The translations under genes were made by a program, and so were the position numbers. From a virus: a stretch of 57,402 nt of DNA. The notes under the pieces are model-generated. The model did no database searches, had not been told where the DNA came from, and saw nothing but the letters and a program-made list of their open reading frames with translations. This document shows positions 46,119-54,272 of this stretch, piece by piece; position 1 is the stretch's first letter, and every line of letters starts with the position of its first letter. The DNA lies in IMG/VR virus record IMGVR_UViG_3300034418_009574, positions 1-57,402 of that record. One strand, 5' to 3'.

Positions 46119-46181
46119 AGTTTTCTCCTATGTAGCTTGAAAAGACTTGGACGTGAATCCTTTGATTCGTGCCAGTATTTT

Positions 46182-46649
46182 CTAATATCGAACCTCTAAT
46201 AGCATTTCTCCCACTCCTAAAGGTTCAAGTACTCCTTCATCAGTGTCTATACTGACAATAGAAATTTGGTGGGTGTATTGTGTATTTCCAGTAGGCTGTT
46301 GATTATCAATATATTCTAGCCTACTATTATCTTCGATTACAGTTTCTACATCCTCTAATAGTTTTTCCAATGCTTCTACAGCATCTTCTTCATTTACGTA
46401 GCAACGAATGGTTACACTTAAAAATCTATCTCGGTAACCCCCTCCTTGGTACTCTCGGGTCTCACTTCCGGCATTTAAATGAATAGCAGGAAACTCAGTT
46501 ACTTCATCCCAAAATTTTAATCGAGGGTGTACATTATTAAAAACATTAGTATGAAAGCCTCCGTTTGCATCTATAGCTTTTAGTTTATCCACCAAAGCAT
46601 TTATAATTGCCATTCGGCGAGTACTATAGCGTCTAGCATGGTTGGTCAC
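46182..46649 (-). CDS. Tail terminator protein (gpU-like)
   Basis: A 155-residue protein placed between the tail completion protein and the tail tube, the standard position of the tail terminator. Sequence features fit the family: an N-terminal helix (RMAIINALVDKLKAI), the FPAIHLNAGSETREYQGGGYRDRFLSVTIR strand region and a helix (DAVEALEKLLEDVETVI), ending with a beta strand. The family forms a hexameric ring that stops tube growth and joins tail to head. The start is the first codon of an open frame abutting the upstream stop (46649/46650). Assignment depends on synteny plus fold-like pattern, not a strict motif. Confidence 0.75.
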   Translation of the reverse strand: MTNHARRYSTRRMAIINALVDKLKAIDANGGFHTNVFNNVHPRLKFWDEVTEFPAIHLNAGSETREYQGGGYRDRFLSVTIRCYVNEEDAVEALEKLLEDVETVIEDNSRLEYIDNQQPTGNTQYTHQISIVSIDTDEGVLEPLGVGEMLLEVRY

Positions 46650-47945
46650 TTACATTCTCCTTGTATAGAATCTCCCGATTGCCATGCCTGCAGCAATTTC
46701 TCTAATAGACTTATCAATTAAGCGTCTAGGGTCTCTTTCTTGGGTTCCCCTGCTATTTCCTAATTCATATACTTGATATGGATCTCTTTGATACGTATAT
46801 CCAATACTTGGAAATCCTTGTCTTGTTTGACTAATATCCGTTATTCTAACACTACTAGCAAATCTGCCTGTTTGGTACTGTAGTGCGGGAGGTTGCATAT
46901 TTTTTGCTACAACTTGTGGTAATTTTTGATTTAAAACCCCTATAAAAGTTGCTATAGAATAGTCGGACTTTTTTACAGGAGCTTTTCGTTTTTTTGCTGG
47001 TTTTCCTTTGGTTACAGGTAGTATTTTTGCATTTTTTCTAAGAGTACTAGATTTTCGTTGACTTGTTTTTGAAACCTTTTGTTTTTTAACATTTATTTTT
47101 TTTATTTTTACATTACTTCCTGTAAAAGCATTCTCTACTGCATTTATAACTAAATTTATTGTATTCTTTTCTACCTCTTCAACGAAAGAGTCAGAGCTTG
47201 ATAAAGTTGCTACAGACTCTAGTTTGCCTATTGCTTTTTCTAAATCTACTAAAAGTTGTTCCTTTATTTTTCTTTCTTGTGTTCGTCCTTTTAGCCTATT
47301 TGCAAAAGAAGATTCTAAAGAAACTACTATTGTTTTTCGTCTGTTGTCTTTTTTTAAAACAAAAATATTTTCTAATTCTGGTATTTTTGGAATATTAGGG
47401 GGCAGCTCCCCATGTCCTAATAATTCATCATAAATTCTTTCTTTAATATTCGAAGTTTGTTCTCCGTGTCCTATATCTAAAAAAGAAGTATCTTTTAAAG
47501 TAGTTCCTTTTTTAGTATAAATTTTTCTCATATCTGATAAAAATTTGGTATTTGCACCAGAATAAAAATCTTTTACAAGTCTGAAAGTATCTCCTACAGT
47601 TGTTCCTCTTAAATTAACATAAGTTGCTATCAACTCCATTGTAATTAAAACATATTTAGAAGAAACTCTTTTTGAATGAACAACTAAAAATTTATTGGAC
47701 TCTGCTTTTTTTGCTAAATTTTGTACACTTGTAAAAAAATCGTCCGTAGCTTTTCGTATTGCTTCTCTACTATTTAAAATCCCATCTTGCTCTGCTTGAA
47801 CTACTACTTGATTGTAAAGACCTTCTTTAGTTATAAACAAAGTGTGGGGTTTTCTATTAGTTACTGTATTTCTATATGTTTGGCTAGATTTTTGCATTTC
47901 GGCTTCTAACTTTCTTAAAAACCCTAGTAAATTTTTTCCAGCCAT
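46650..47945 (-). CDS. Tail completion / neck protein (gp10- or gpZ-like) with long inserts
   Basis: A 431-residue protein. The C-terminal about 80 residues (TGRFASSVRITDISQTR, YQRDPYQVYELG, RLIDKSIREIA) resemble the HK97 gp10/lambda Z type tail completion fold. The first 350 residues form a long extension with basic, Lys-rich linkers (about 290-335, KKINVKKQKVSKTSQRK) and helical parts. Such proteins sit at the head-tail junction and are usually 120-200 residues, so this one is about twice the common length. It begins in a TAATG overlap with the connector gene, implying coupled translation. Moderate confidence in the precise role; head-tail neck assignment rests on synteny. Confidence 0.6.
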   Translation of the reverse strand: MAGKNLLGFLRKLEAEMQKSSQTYRNTVTNRKPHTLFITKEGLYNQVVVQAEQDGILNSREAIRKATDDFFTSVQNLAKKAESNKFLVVHSKRVSSKYVLITMELIATYVNLRGTTVGDTFRLVKDFYSGANTKFLSDMRKIYTKKGTTLKDTSFLDIGHGEQTSNIKERIYDELLGHGELPPNIPKIPELENIFVLKKDNRRKTIVVSLESSFANRLKGRTQERKIKEQLLVDLEKAIGKLESVATLSSSDSFVEEVEKNTINLVINAVENAFTGSNVKIKKINVKKQKVSKTSQRKSSTLRKNAKILPVTKGKPAKKRKAPVKKSDYSIATFIGVLNQKLPQVVAKNMQPPALQYQTGRFASSVRITDISQTRQGFPSIGYTYQRDPYQVYELGNSRGTQERDPRRLIDKSIREIAAGMAIGRFYTRRM

Positions 47946-48535
47946 TAGAAGTTTTTATACAAATCTAGTACGCGTTTGATATGATCGGGAAAAGCTACGC
48001 TACTATCTTGACGAGCAGATTGTGGATTTTGCAGTGTAGCTCCAGCAAGCGTTCGTCTTTCTTTGTATTCGTCTCTTGCATAATATGTTACAAGATCAAT
48101 TACTGCAAGTTTTAAATCAAGAGGAGTAGATTGATAGCCTGCTCGATACGTAACTTGAACAGCCCCGGGACCTCGTGCCCAGTGTTTTTCTGCCCCAGTA
48201 GAAGATATACGAAAAATACTATCAGTATCCATATCTAAGTAATAATCTTCATTTACTGTTAAAGTCTGGTAGGCTGAAGATAAGTTGTCTCTTTCTTCTA
48301 CAAGACTAACAGAAACTAAAGGAGTTTCTGTTAGCTGTATTATATCTGTACCCCATTTGTGGTGAAAAGTCTCTACTTTATTAACATTATAAAAGTCTAA
48401 GAAACTTGTTGCACAATAAGTTTTTACTAATACACTCACTGAAGAAATTAGTCGCTGAAGATTATAGTCATCTTTCGGATTGGAAATTCTTTCCATATCC
48501 TTGTATTCTTGTAATGTAATTAAATCTTTAGCCAT
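47945..48535 (-). CDS. Head-tail connector (HK97 gp6-like)
   Basis: A 196-residue protein beginning MAKDLITLQEYKDMERI, with RLISSVSVLVKTYCATSFLD and VTYRAGYQSTPLDLKLAVIDLVTYY, a signature of HK97 gp6-like adaptors that join portal to tail. The open frame extends upstream to base 48616, but those 27 codons would overlap the capsid gene and translate the terminator hairpin, so the ATG at 48535 is chosen. No clear ribosome-binding site precedes this ATG and a terminator stands directly upstream, so expression should be low relative to the capsid, as expected for a 12-copy ring protein. Confidence 0.8.
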   Translation of the reverse strand: MAKDLITLQEYKDMERISNPKDDYNLQRLISSVSVLVKTYCATSFLDFYNVNKVETFHHKWGTDIIQLTETPLVSVSLVEERDNLSSAYQTLTVNEDYYLDMDTDSIFRISSTGAEKHWARGPGAVQVTYRAGYQSTPLDLKLAVIDLVTYYARDEYKERRTLAGATLQNPQSARQDSSVAFPDHIKRVLDLYKNF

Positions 48536-48546
48536 AAGTATATAAG

Positions 48547-48573
48547 TAAAAACTTGGGGAGGCGAACCTCCCC
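48547..48573 (-). terminator. Intrinsic terminator after the capsid gene (UUCG loop)
   Basis: On the minus strand GGGGAGG, loop TTCG, CCTCCCC, then AAGTTTTT: a perfect 7-bp G/C-rich stem with a stable UUCG tetraloop and a T-tract. It begins 18 bases after the capsid stop. No promoter follows it before the connector gene, so downstream genes must rely on readthrough, which would attenuate them relative to the capsid. Confidence 0.92.
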
Positions 48574-48591
48574 ACGTTCCAAACCCTGATA

Positions 48592-50646
48592 TTAGGAGAG
48601 TTTGATAGCCATACAAGCAGGGTTGTTAGTAGTACCGCCAAACATACGGTCAAAACCGAGTGACTGGCTAGCAACTACCAAGCGACGCTGTTCGCGCACT
48701 TCGTAATCCTGCTCAACATTAACGCCGCGGAGACGCGGAATAACAAAGTTAGCAGTGTTAACTGCATAAGCAATGTCATCACCAACAGCATTAGTAGTAG
48801 CAAAGTTGTCGGAAATCAGTACGGGCGAGCCATATACTGAACCGATAGCACCAACCAGCTTGGTTGCTACATCAGAACCGACATCCGTGATGTCTGCAAA
48901 ACCTGCGTCTGCAATCAGGTCATAGTAACGCTCTTGTGAAACGACATACGTGACGTCAGAAGGCGACAGACCAAACTTACCCATACCGGAACGTGCTTCC
49001 AGAAGAGCAGCAGCAGTCAAAGAACCTGTAGCAGCAGCAACAGCATTAGCAGTGCTAAGAGTTACTGCAGTAGCAAAGTTTGCAAGACCTCTAATGAGAG
49101 GAGTAGTGTTACCGTTCAGAATCATTTCATCTACTGCACGAGCGTGAGCACGGGCAACATTCTCGGTCATCATGGGAAGAAGATTTACAAGAATCTCTTC
49201 ATCAATGTGATTGTCGAGGAACGTGGTAGAAATCATACGATGAGCGGTAAGTACGATTTGACCTACGTCAAACGTACCTGCAGTACCGGTACCATTTACA
49301 CCATCATTAGTTACACCAGTCGTAGAACCGGTGAAACGAGCATTCTCACCACCTTGAGAGAAGACAGCCTTTGAGGTGTCACTCTGCAGAGGAAGAATCA
49401 TAGACTGAGAGTTCATGTTCAGCTCACGGAAAGCTTGTGCCAGACGATACTGGAATTGAACTTCTTTTTCAAGAGCAGTCTGTACGCTAGTAGCGATGTT
49501 GGGCTGAGTGCCGGGATTACCTGAGTTGGGGTAGTCCATACCAGCCTTCTCAAGAGTTTCACGACCATACTTGGTGTCCCAACCTTTTTGAGTGAATACA
49601 CCCAGCATATGGGCATACATCAACTCTTTTGAGTGCTTTTCGAGATCTGCTGAAGAGGCACGGTCAGCGAATACACGCTTAGACTCACGCATCTTATCGA
49701 GCTCTTCACTCTTCTCTTCAAGGTCACGCTTATATTGAGCGATAACCTCTGCCATATTGGCATCTTTTTCAGCCAGCTTAGCTTCAACATCGGCCATCAA
49801 ACGATCAGCGCCTGACTCGACACCAACCTTAATAGCTGTTTGAACTTCAGCTTCTTGCTGAGCTTTGGCTTGGGCTTCTGCCTGGGCCTTCTCAGTGGCT
49901 TCTTGTGCTGCCTTCTCATCGGCAGCTTTTTGCTCGGCTTGCTTCATTGCAATTTTAGCAGCAGTTTCCTCTGCTACCTTCTTAGCAAAAGCTTCCAAGT
50001 CGACTTCGGGAGTTTTTACTTCTTCCGACATTTTGATCTCCTGTTTAACGGAATTGTCCGCTTCGTCCGGTGTTTCACTAGCTACAGATGATTTTTCATC
50101 CTTAGCCAGAGACTGACCGGCTAGATCTACACGATTGGTGAAAGTTTTCTTAAAATCATTGTATTCTTCCATAGAATCAAATGATTTTGCCAGAGAAAAA
50201 GTTGCTGCTTGGTTACAAGGTACCGATACAACTGATACTTCGAACAATTCAGCATCCTTAATCTTTAATCCGTCAGTTTCCGTTATATAATCAGCATCCT
50301 TGACTCGGAAACCAACAGAAAAAGCTCCAAGAATGCCTTCTTTTACTAATTGCGCCACATGATCTGGCGCAGATTTAGAAATTTTTGCTTTGAGTTCCAG
50401 GCCATTTTCTGTCACTTTAAGACCTGTTGCTCTGCCAATCGGCTTATTATAATCGTGATTAAAAAGAATGATTGGATTCTTTTCAAAATTTCGAAGTCCA
50501 CCTTTTGTCCATGCTTCTGCCATAATGACATCGTTTGCACGATCCTCATCATGAGTACTTGCCATACCGCAGATATGAACGCCTCCGTCTTCATCTTCAT
50601 GAAGAGCTTTAAAAGTGGACGTAAAATTAAAAACCTTATTTATCAT
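48592..50646 (-). CDS. Prohead protease fused to HK97-fold major capsid protein
   Basis: A 684-residue fusion. Residues about 1-165 are an HK97-type prohead protease (family U35/S78): His64 in LFNHDYNKPIGR and Ser110 in GAFSVGFR are the expected nucleophile/base pair, and ELFEVSVVSVPCN follows. Residues about 206-330 form an Ala/Glu/Lys-rich coiled coil matching a scaffold or delta domain. Residues about 340-684 are the HK97 capsid fold, with AQAFRELNMNSQSMILP, DEEILVNLLPMMTENVARAHARAVDEMILNG and GSPVLISDNF. An internal SD plus ATG (50031) predicts a second product of 479 residues lacking the protease. Followed immediately by a strong terminator. Such protease-capsid fusions are uncommon but known. 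Confidence 0.9.
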   Translation of the reverse strand: MINKVFNFTSTFKALHEDEDGGVHICGMASTHDEDRANDVIMAEAWTKGGLRNFEKNPIILFNHDYNKPIGRATGLKVTENGLELKAKISKSAPDHVAQLVKEGILGAFSVGFRVKDADYITETDGLKIKDAELFEVSVVSVPCNQAATFSLAKSFDSMEEYNDFKKTFTNRVDLAGQSLAKDEKSSVASETPDEADNSVKQEIKMSEEVKTPEVDLEAFAKKVAEETAAKIAMKQAEQKAADEKAAQEATEKAQAEAQAKAQQEAEVQTAIKVGVESGADRLMADVEAKLAEKDANMAEVIAQYKRDLEEKSEELDKMRESKRVFADRASSADLEKHSKELMYAHMLGVFTQKGWDTKYGRETLEKAGMDYPNSGNPGTQPNIATSVQTALEKEVQFQYRLAQAFRELNMNSQSMILPLQSDTSKAVFSQGGENARFTGSTTGVTNDGVNGTGTAGTFDVGQIVLTAHRMISTTFLDNHIDEEILVNLLPMMTENVARAHARAVDEMILNGNTTPLIRGLANFATAVTLSTANAVAAATGSLTAAALLEARSGMGKFGLSPSDVTYVVSQERYYDLIADAGFADITDVGSDVATKLVGAIGSVYGSPVLISDNFATTNAVGDDIAYAVNTANFVIPRLRGVNVEQDYEVREQRRLVVASQSLGFDRMFGGTTNNPACMAIKLS
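50029..50042 (-). promoter_or_regulatory. Internal ribosome-binding site and start within the protease-capsid gene
   Basis: On the minus strand AGGAG (50042-50038) is followed by a 6-base spacer and an in-frame ATG at 50031, codon 206 of the fusion (MSEEVKTPEVDLEAF). This is a better ribosome-binding site than the one at the annotated start (50646), and it falls exactly at the junction of the protease and the scaffold-like coiled coil. It predicts separate production of scaffold-capsid subunits. Confidence 0.8.
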
Positions 50647-50938
50647 CTTTTTTACTCTCTACTTTCTTAGCAGGTTCTTTTGGAGCTTCTTTTTTAGGCT
50701 CTTCTTTTTTAGGCGCTGCTTTCTGCTTGGGAGCAAATACTGATTTATCCATAACTCTAACGGAATGAACAGCAGTTCTCCAGTTATAAAAAGATTTTTG
50801 AATTTGCTTAGGAGTTACAGGCTTATCAACAATGTTGCAATAGCTTTTGTAGTCAATATCCTCTGGGAGTCCCCAATCTTTAAATTGCTGTATTAATATC
50901 TTATTTACAGCTTGTCTTAATCTGTTTCGTGAAGCCAT
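50636..50938 (-). CDS. Small protein with Lys/Glu/Pro-rich tail between portal and capsid genes
   Basis: A 100-residue protein. Residues 1-68 look folded (basic helix RLRQAVNKILIQQFKDW, then YKSYCNIVDKPVTPKQIQKSFYNW), followed by a low-complexity Lys/Glu/Pro/Ala tail from about residue 72 (PKKEEPKKEAPKE). The portal stop and this ATG share a base, and its 3' end overlaps the start of the protease-capsid gene by 11 bases, indicating translational coupling. I do not recognise a family. Position suggests a head-assembly accessory protein; the highly charged tail could bind DNA or the scaffold, but this is speculation from composition. Confidence 0.7.
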   Translation of the reverse strand: MASRNRLRQAVNKILIQQFKDWGLPEDIDYKSYCNIVDKPVTPKQIQKSFYNWRTAVHSVRVMDKSVFAPKQKAAPKKEEPKKEAPKEPAKKVESKKDDK

Positions 50939-52134
50939 TAGTCATCATCTCCATTTTCAGTAGGTCGACCACCTTGTGATGGATCTACTGCGCTGCCAGC
51001 TATATTTTGAGGTACGCGAATTTCATCTGCATCAGGCAGTTCATCAAAATTCATAGCAACTCTAGCTTCGTTAGGTGTTATAATTCCTGCATTTACAAGG
51101 GAAGTGTAAAAAGTTGCTTGGTCTCTCAGCTCAGGCTGTAGAGCAGGAATATCTGTAATATCTTCTCCAATATCAAATCCAAAAAATCGAGAATAAGCTT
51201 TATTTGTTTTCTTGACGATAGGAAGAATTGTTTCTAAATAGTACATTCGCATATTTGGACGAATGTTTGCATTATTACCGGAGTCCATAAGTAACGGAGG
51301 AACTCCCAATGCTTTTAATATAATCTTTTCATTTTCAGAAATAGCTTGTTGAAAGTCTAATTCTCTAAAATTAATTTTAGAAAGCTCGTCTACTTCAATA
51401 CCACCATCTAGCACTAAAGGACGCTTGCCACCTGCGTCTGGACGGTATCGTGCTGTCCAAGATTGTATCATTCTTTCTTTATTTTTCTCAGAAAGAGTAT
51501 TTGGAGATTTAATTACAAGTCCCGGGACTGCGCCGTTTCTAAAAAAGTTATCTTGAAAATCCCGCATACTTCTCATGAGACGCATTGTTCGAAGTGCGGG
51601 CTTTAATCTGGATACGCCTCGATAAATAGAATAAAAAGAATTTTCTTTTACGTGAATAATCTCACTTGGAGAAAATTTTTGCTCATTACCGTCAAAGCTG
51701 TAATGGTCTATGAAAGTCTTTTTACTTGCATGAATTGTCATCTTACTAGCAGGCAAATGGTATAAATGTACACCATCATAATAAATAAATATATTGCCGT
51801 CTAGAATGTAATCAGTAAAAAGATTTCGTCGAAAAGAGGAAATATCTTGAAAAGGGTTTGGCTCTTGGTTAAGTAGCTTTGCTATACGAGAGCCTTTTAT
51901 TCCTTTTATAACTCCTTGTATGGGCATTTGCTCATGAACAACTGCATCAATTTCAGCACAATCATCTACAAGAATATTTACTCCACGATTTACAATCTCT
52001 AAATCTTCGTAGGCTCTTTCGTAACTATACGTATACTCCTTGCTTGGCTCGGTAGTTTTTTCGTAGTATGGCTGTATTGGATTCAGTTTTTCTTCTGTAT
52101 CCTTTTTTCCAAATCCAAAGTTATACCATGCCAT
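50938..52134 (-). CDS. Portal protein (HK97 gp3-like)
   Basis: A 398-residue portal. Diagnostic elements are visible in order: an N-terminal YERAYEDLEIVNRGVNILVDD segment, LLNQEPNPFQDISSFRRNLFTDYILDGNIFIYY, the strand/turn LYHLPASKMTIH, SPSEIIHVKENSFYSIYRGVSRLKPALRTMRL, a stem helix with FRNGAVPGLVIKSP, and EKIILKALGVPPLLMD, then PNEARVAMNFDELPDADE near the C-terminus. Twelve copies form the DNA gateway at one capsid vertex, engaging terminase and, after packaging, the connector. Length fits the HK97 family. Its start overlaps the HNH gene by 14 bases, and it is driven by the promoter at 52533-52568. Confidence 0.93.
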   Translation of the reverse strand: MAWYNFGFGKKDTEEKLNPIQPYYEKTTEPSKEYTYSYERAYEDLEIVNRGVNILVDDCAEIDAVVHEQMPIQGVIKGIKGSRIAKLLNQEPNPFQDISSFRRNLFTDYILDGNIFIYYDGVHLYHLPASKMTIHASKKTFIDHYSFDGNEQKFSPSEIIHVKENSFYSIYRGVSRLKPALRTMRLMRSMRDFQDNFFRNGAVPGLVIKSPNTLSEKNKERMIQSWTARYRPDAGGKRPLVLDGGIEVDELSKINFRELDFQQAISENEKIILKALGVPPLLMDSGNNANIRPNMRMYYLETILPIVKKTNKAYSRFFGFDIGEDITDIPALQPELRDQATFYTSLVNAGIITPNEARVAMNFDELPDADEIRVPQNIAGSAVDPSQGGRPTENGDDD

Positions 52135-52525
52135 GTTTAGTTCTCTGTATCTCTACCCAATTTTTCTGCTTGTCTGCAGTTGCTAAAGAAGGGTTTCGCC
52201 CGTATATACCATGAAGTTGTACATGATGATTATGGCACAGTGTTACGGTATGCTCGTAAAGTTCTGCCCAGTTATCTTCTATGAATTCATCTCGCCAAAT
52301 GACTATATATTCGTCAATGTAATGCTCTGGGCGAGCTTTTTGTTTTTCTTGTAACCACTTCCTTAAAAGTGGCGTTAACGTATAAAAATGGTGAAAGTCT
52401 AGTGTAGTTGATTGACCACAAATATAACATTCAGTGTCTTTTTCGTATAGAGATTTTGCTTTATCTCGTATGTATTTTACAGGGTCTCTTTTTAGCCTTG
52501 AACTTTTCTTTCGGGCCTTTTTCAT
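52121..52525 (-). CDS. HNH endonuclease
   Basis: A 134-residue HNH nuclease. A Lys/Arg-rich N-terminus precedes a Cys33-x2-Cys36 knuckle (ECYICG), the DFHH motif at 43-46 and the CHNHHVQLH motif at 97-105. Together these give the His metal-binding and catalytic residues plus a structural zinc site. HNH proteins beside the terminase are common in HK97-like packaging modules, where they stimulate terminase nuclease activity and, in phage HK97 and others, are required for cos cleavage. Here the gene lies between terminase and portal. The ATG is about 8 bases from the predicted transcription start, so it may be translated with almost no leader. Confidence 0.9.
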   Translation of the reverse strand: MKKARKKSSRLKRDPVKYIRDKAKSLYEKDTECYICGQSTTLDFHHFYTLTPLLRKWLQEKQKARPEHYIDEYIVIWRDEFIEDNWAELYEHTVTLCHNHHVQLHGIYGRNPSLATADKQKNWVEIQRTKHGMV

Positions 52526-52532
52526 ATTTTTA

Positions 52533-52568
52533 TACCAGAATTATATAACGGGAAGGATAATTTGTCAA
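52533..52568 (-). promoter_or_regulatory. Consensus sigma70 promoter before HNH/portal
   Basis: On the minus strand TTGACA (52568-52563) and TATAAT (52545-52540) are separated by 17 bases; both hexamers are perfect consensus. The predicted start near 52533 is only about 8 bases before the HNH ATG (52525), leaving no room for a ribosome-binding site. It follows the terminase stop by about 22 bases and would launch the portal and capsid transcript independently of the lysis/terminase genes. Confidence 0.9.
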
Positions 52569-52590
52569 ACATTATTTTTGAAAAGGTGTC

Positions 52591-53895
52591 TTAAAAACTA
52601 GTTGAAGAAGTTTCAAAAGAATATAATCCGTATCGTAAAGCATCTGCCATATGAGATGCCATATTATGCCGAGGTTTTTCTTTTGCTAAGTTAGGATTAG
52701 GGTCCCACTGGTATTGATCCAAAGAAGCAATTACTTCTTTGCAGTTCTGATCTACAATAAGTTTATCATTATCCACTATACGTTCAACATGAGCAATTCC
52801 ATCAAGTACGGATTTTTTAGCATTATTAGTACTTATATCATATTGCTGTGCAAAGTCAAATCGAGTTTGCTGAGCGGCAGAATCTATAAATATAAAATCA
52901 ATGTTCCACTTATGCTGTAAACGAGAAATTTCTGCTGCATGCTGCTCTGTTGTTCTTTCACTGTTCATGTACTCATCAAGTACGTAATATGTTTCTGTTT
53001 CCCAATCATATCCAATTACACAAAAAGCAGTAGGGTCTCTGTACCCTACGTCAAGCCCTGCAATAATTTCCATCCGAGACGTGTCAAGCTCTTCTAGATT
53101 TGCGATACACTCTTCGTGATTGAAATTCCATATCTGGCCTTCATAAGTATTAAAGTCGGCTTCATATTCTTGCTTAAACTCAGCTTCGGACATACTTTTT
53201 CGAGCTTCCGCAATATCCGTTTCAGACATTCTCGGATTATCTCTATAAGTTGCTCGTATTGAGGCCCATTCGGAAAATTCATCACTAAATCCTCTGTGAA
53301 AGAACTTTGCAAACCAATTGTTCTTTCCTCTCGGTGTAGATATAAAAATTGCCTTAGAATTGTCTTTGTCAAGAGTAGGACGAAGTGCTACATTAAAAGC
53401 GTCTTCTCCATCTGCTAGAGCCGCTTCGTCAAAAATAATTAGATCATAAGAACGACCAACACAAGAATCTACTTGGTTTACAGAACCCATACGAATTGTA
53501 GATCCGTTAGTAAGTTCAATAACTTTATCTTTTGCGTTGTCTTTTGCTACCTCTAAATCAAAATGTTTAATTAGTTGTCTTTGTAAGTCGAAAGAAATCT
53601 GAGACAAGGAGTAATTGGGAGACATGATTAGAATATTAGATCCAGGTACTAAAGAAACTAGTTGCCCGATAATATTCGCTATATATGTTTTTCCTTGTCG
53701 CCTTGAAATTGAAGCAACAACGAAGCGATACTTATTATTATTTATCGCATTTATAATTGCCATCTGAGAGGGCAGAGGACTTACGCCGAGTAGTTCAAGA
53801 TATTGAGCTACTGGTAGTTTGAGAAATCTTGTCTCAGATTGTGAATCGACTAATTTTTCTGAAATTATATCAGCTCGGCTAACTTCTACTGCCAT
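52591..53895 (-). CDS. terL: Terminase large subunit
   Basis: A 434-residue packaging motor. The ATPase domain has a Walker A-type SISRRQGKT (residues 63-70), a Walker B LIIFDEAA with Asp156 and Glu157, and a coupling motif (FISTPRG, about 184-190). The nuclease domain shows the three RNase H-fold acidic sites: GLDVGYRDPT (Asp282), FIFIDSA (Asp338) and HMADALRYG (Asp418). All catalytic residues are present. The protein packages and cleaves concatemeric DNA at the portal. I see no small terminase subunit in the window; in many relatives it lies upstream or is hard to recognise. The gene follows the o-spanin-like gene with a 2-base gap. Confidence 0.95.
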   Translation of the reverse strand: MAVEVSRADIISEKLVDSQSETRFLKLPVAQYLELLGVSPLPSQMAIINAINNNKYRFVVASISRRQGKTYIANIIGQLVSLVPGSNILIMSPNYSLSQISFDLQRQLIKHFDLEVAKDNAKDKVIELTNGSTIRMGSVNQVDSCVGRSYDLIIFDEAALADGEDAFNVALRPTLDKDNSKAIFISTPRGKNNWFAKFFHRGFSDEFSEWASIRATYRDNPRMSETDIAEARKSMSEAEFKQEYEADFNTYEGQIWNFNHEECIANLEELDTSRMEIIAGLDVGYRDPTAFCVIGYDWETETYYVLDEYMNSERTTEQHAAEISRLQHKWNIDFIFIDSAAQQTRFDFAQQYDISTNNAKKSVLDGIAHVERIVDNDKLIVDQNCKEVIASLDQYQWDPNPNLAKEKPRHNMASHMADALRYGLYSFETSSTSF

Positions 53896-53897
53896 AG

Positions 53898-54272
53898 CTA
53901 CTGGCCTTCTACTTTGGTGGCTTCTCTATAATAAATAATTATTTCTTTTTGCTGCCGTATATATCTTCGCAGTTCTTGAAGATTATAAGCCATATTCTCA
54001 TAGTCTTGAGGAGTTAGCCCAAAAATTACAAAAGTACCATCTTGCATTTTTGAAATTCTTTCAATTTGCTCCTCAAGATTTTTTTCTGTGACTACAAAAA
54101 ATTCTACTTCCTGCAAATCTATTCTTTTTGGTAATTGTGGCTGATAGATTTCCAGTGTTTTATATTCTGTAACTGTTTTTATAATCGGCTCGGGGGTTGG
54201 TAGAGGCTCAGATTTTAGAAAAGAACACCCCGATAAAAATCCTATCATCAAAAAACTAATTGCTATCCGCAT
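53898..54272 (-). CDS. Outer-membrane spanin-like lipoprotein (Rz1-like)
   Basis: A 124-residue predicted lipoprotein: a short hydrophobic signal (MRIAISFLMIGFLSGC) with a lipobox Leu-Ser-Gly-Cys at 13-16, a Pro-rich stretch (EPLPTPEP), then a helical C-terminus (YENMAYNLQELRRYIRQQKEII). It overlaps the end of the upstream membrane coiled-coil protein by 17 bases, the overlapping i-spanin/o-spanin arrangement common in phages of Gram-negative hosts. Together they would span the periplasm and fuse membranes in the last step of lysis. A lipoprotein o-spanin points to a Gram-negative host. Function assigned from topology and context. Confidence 0.75.
   Translation of the reverse strand: MRIAISFLMIGFLSGCSFLKSEPLPTPEPIIKTVTEYKTLEIYQPQLPKRIDLQEVEFFVVTEKNLEEQIERISKMQDGTFVIFGLTPQDYENMAYNLQELRRYIRQQKEIIIYYREATKVEGQ

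Noticed and set aside
46119-46181. Inverted repeat GAATC/GATTC in the gap before the tail tube gene
   Set aside because: Five base pairs with no T-tract and no promoter elements; too weak to call.
48536-48616. N-terminal extension of the connector from base 48616
   Set aside because: It would translate across the capsid terminator hairpin and overlap the capsid stop; the in-frame ATG at 48535 gives the family-typical start.
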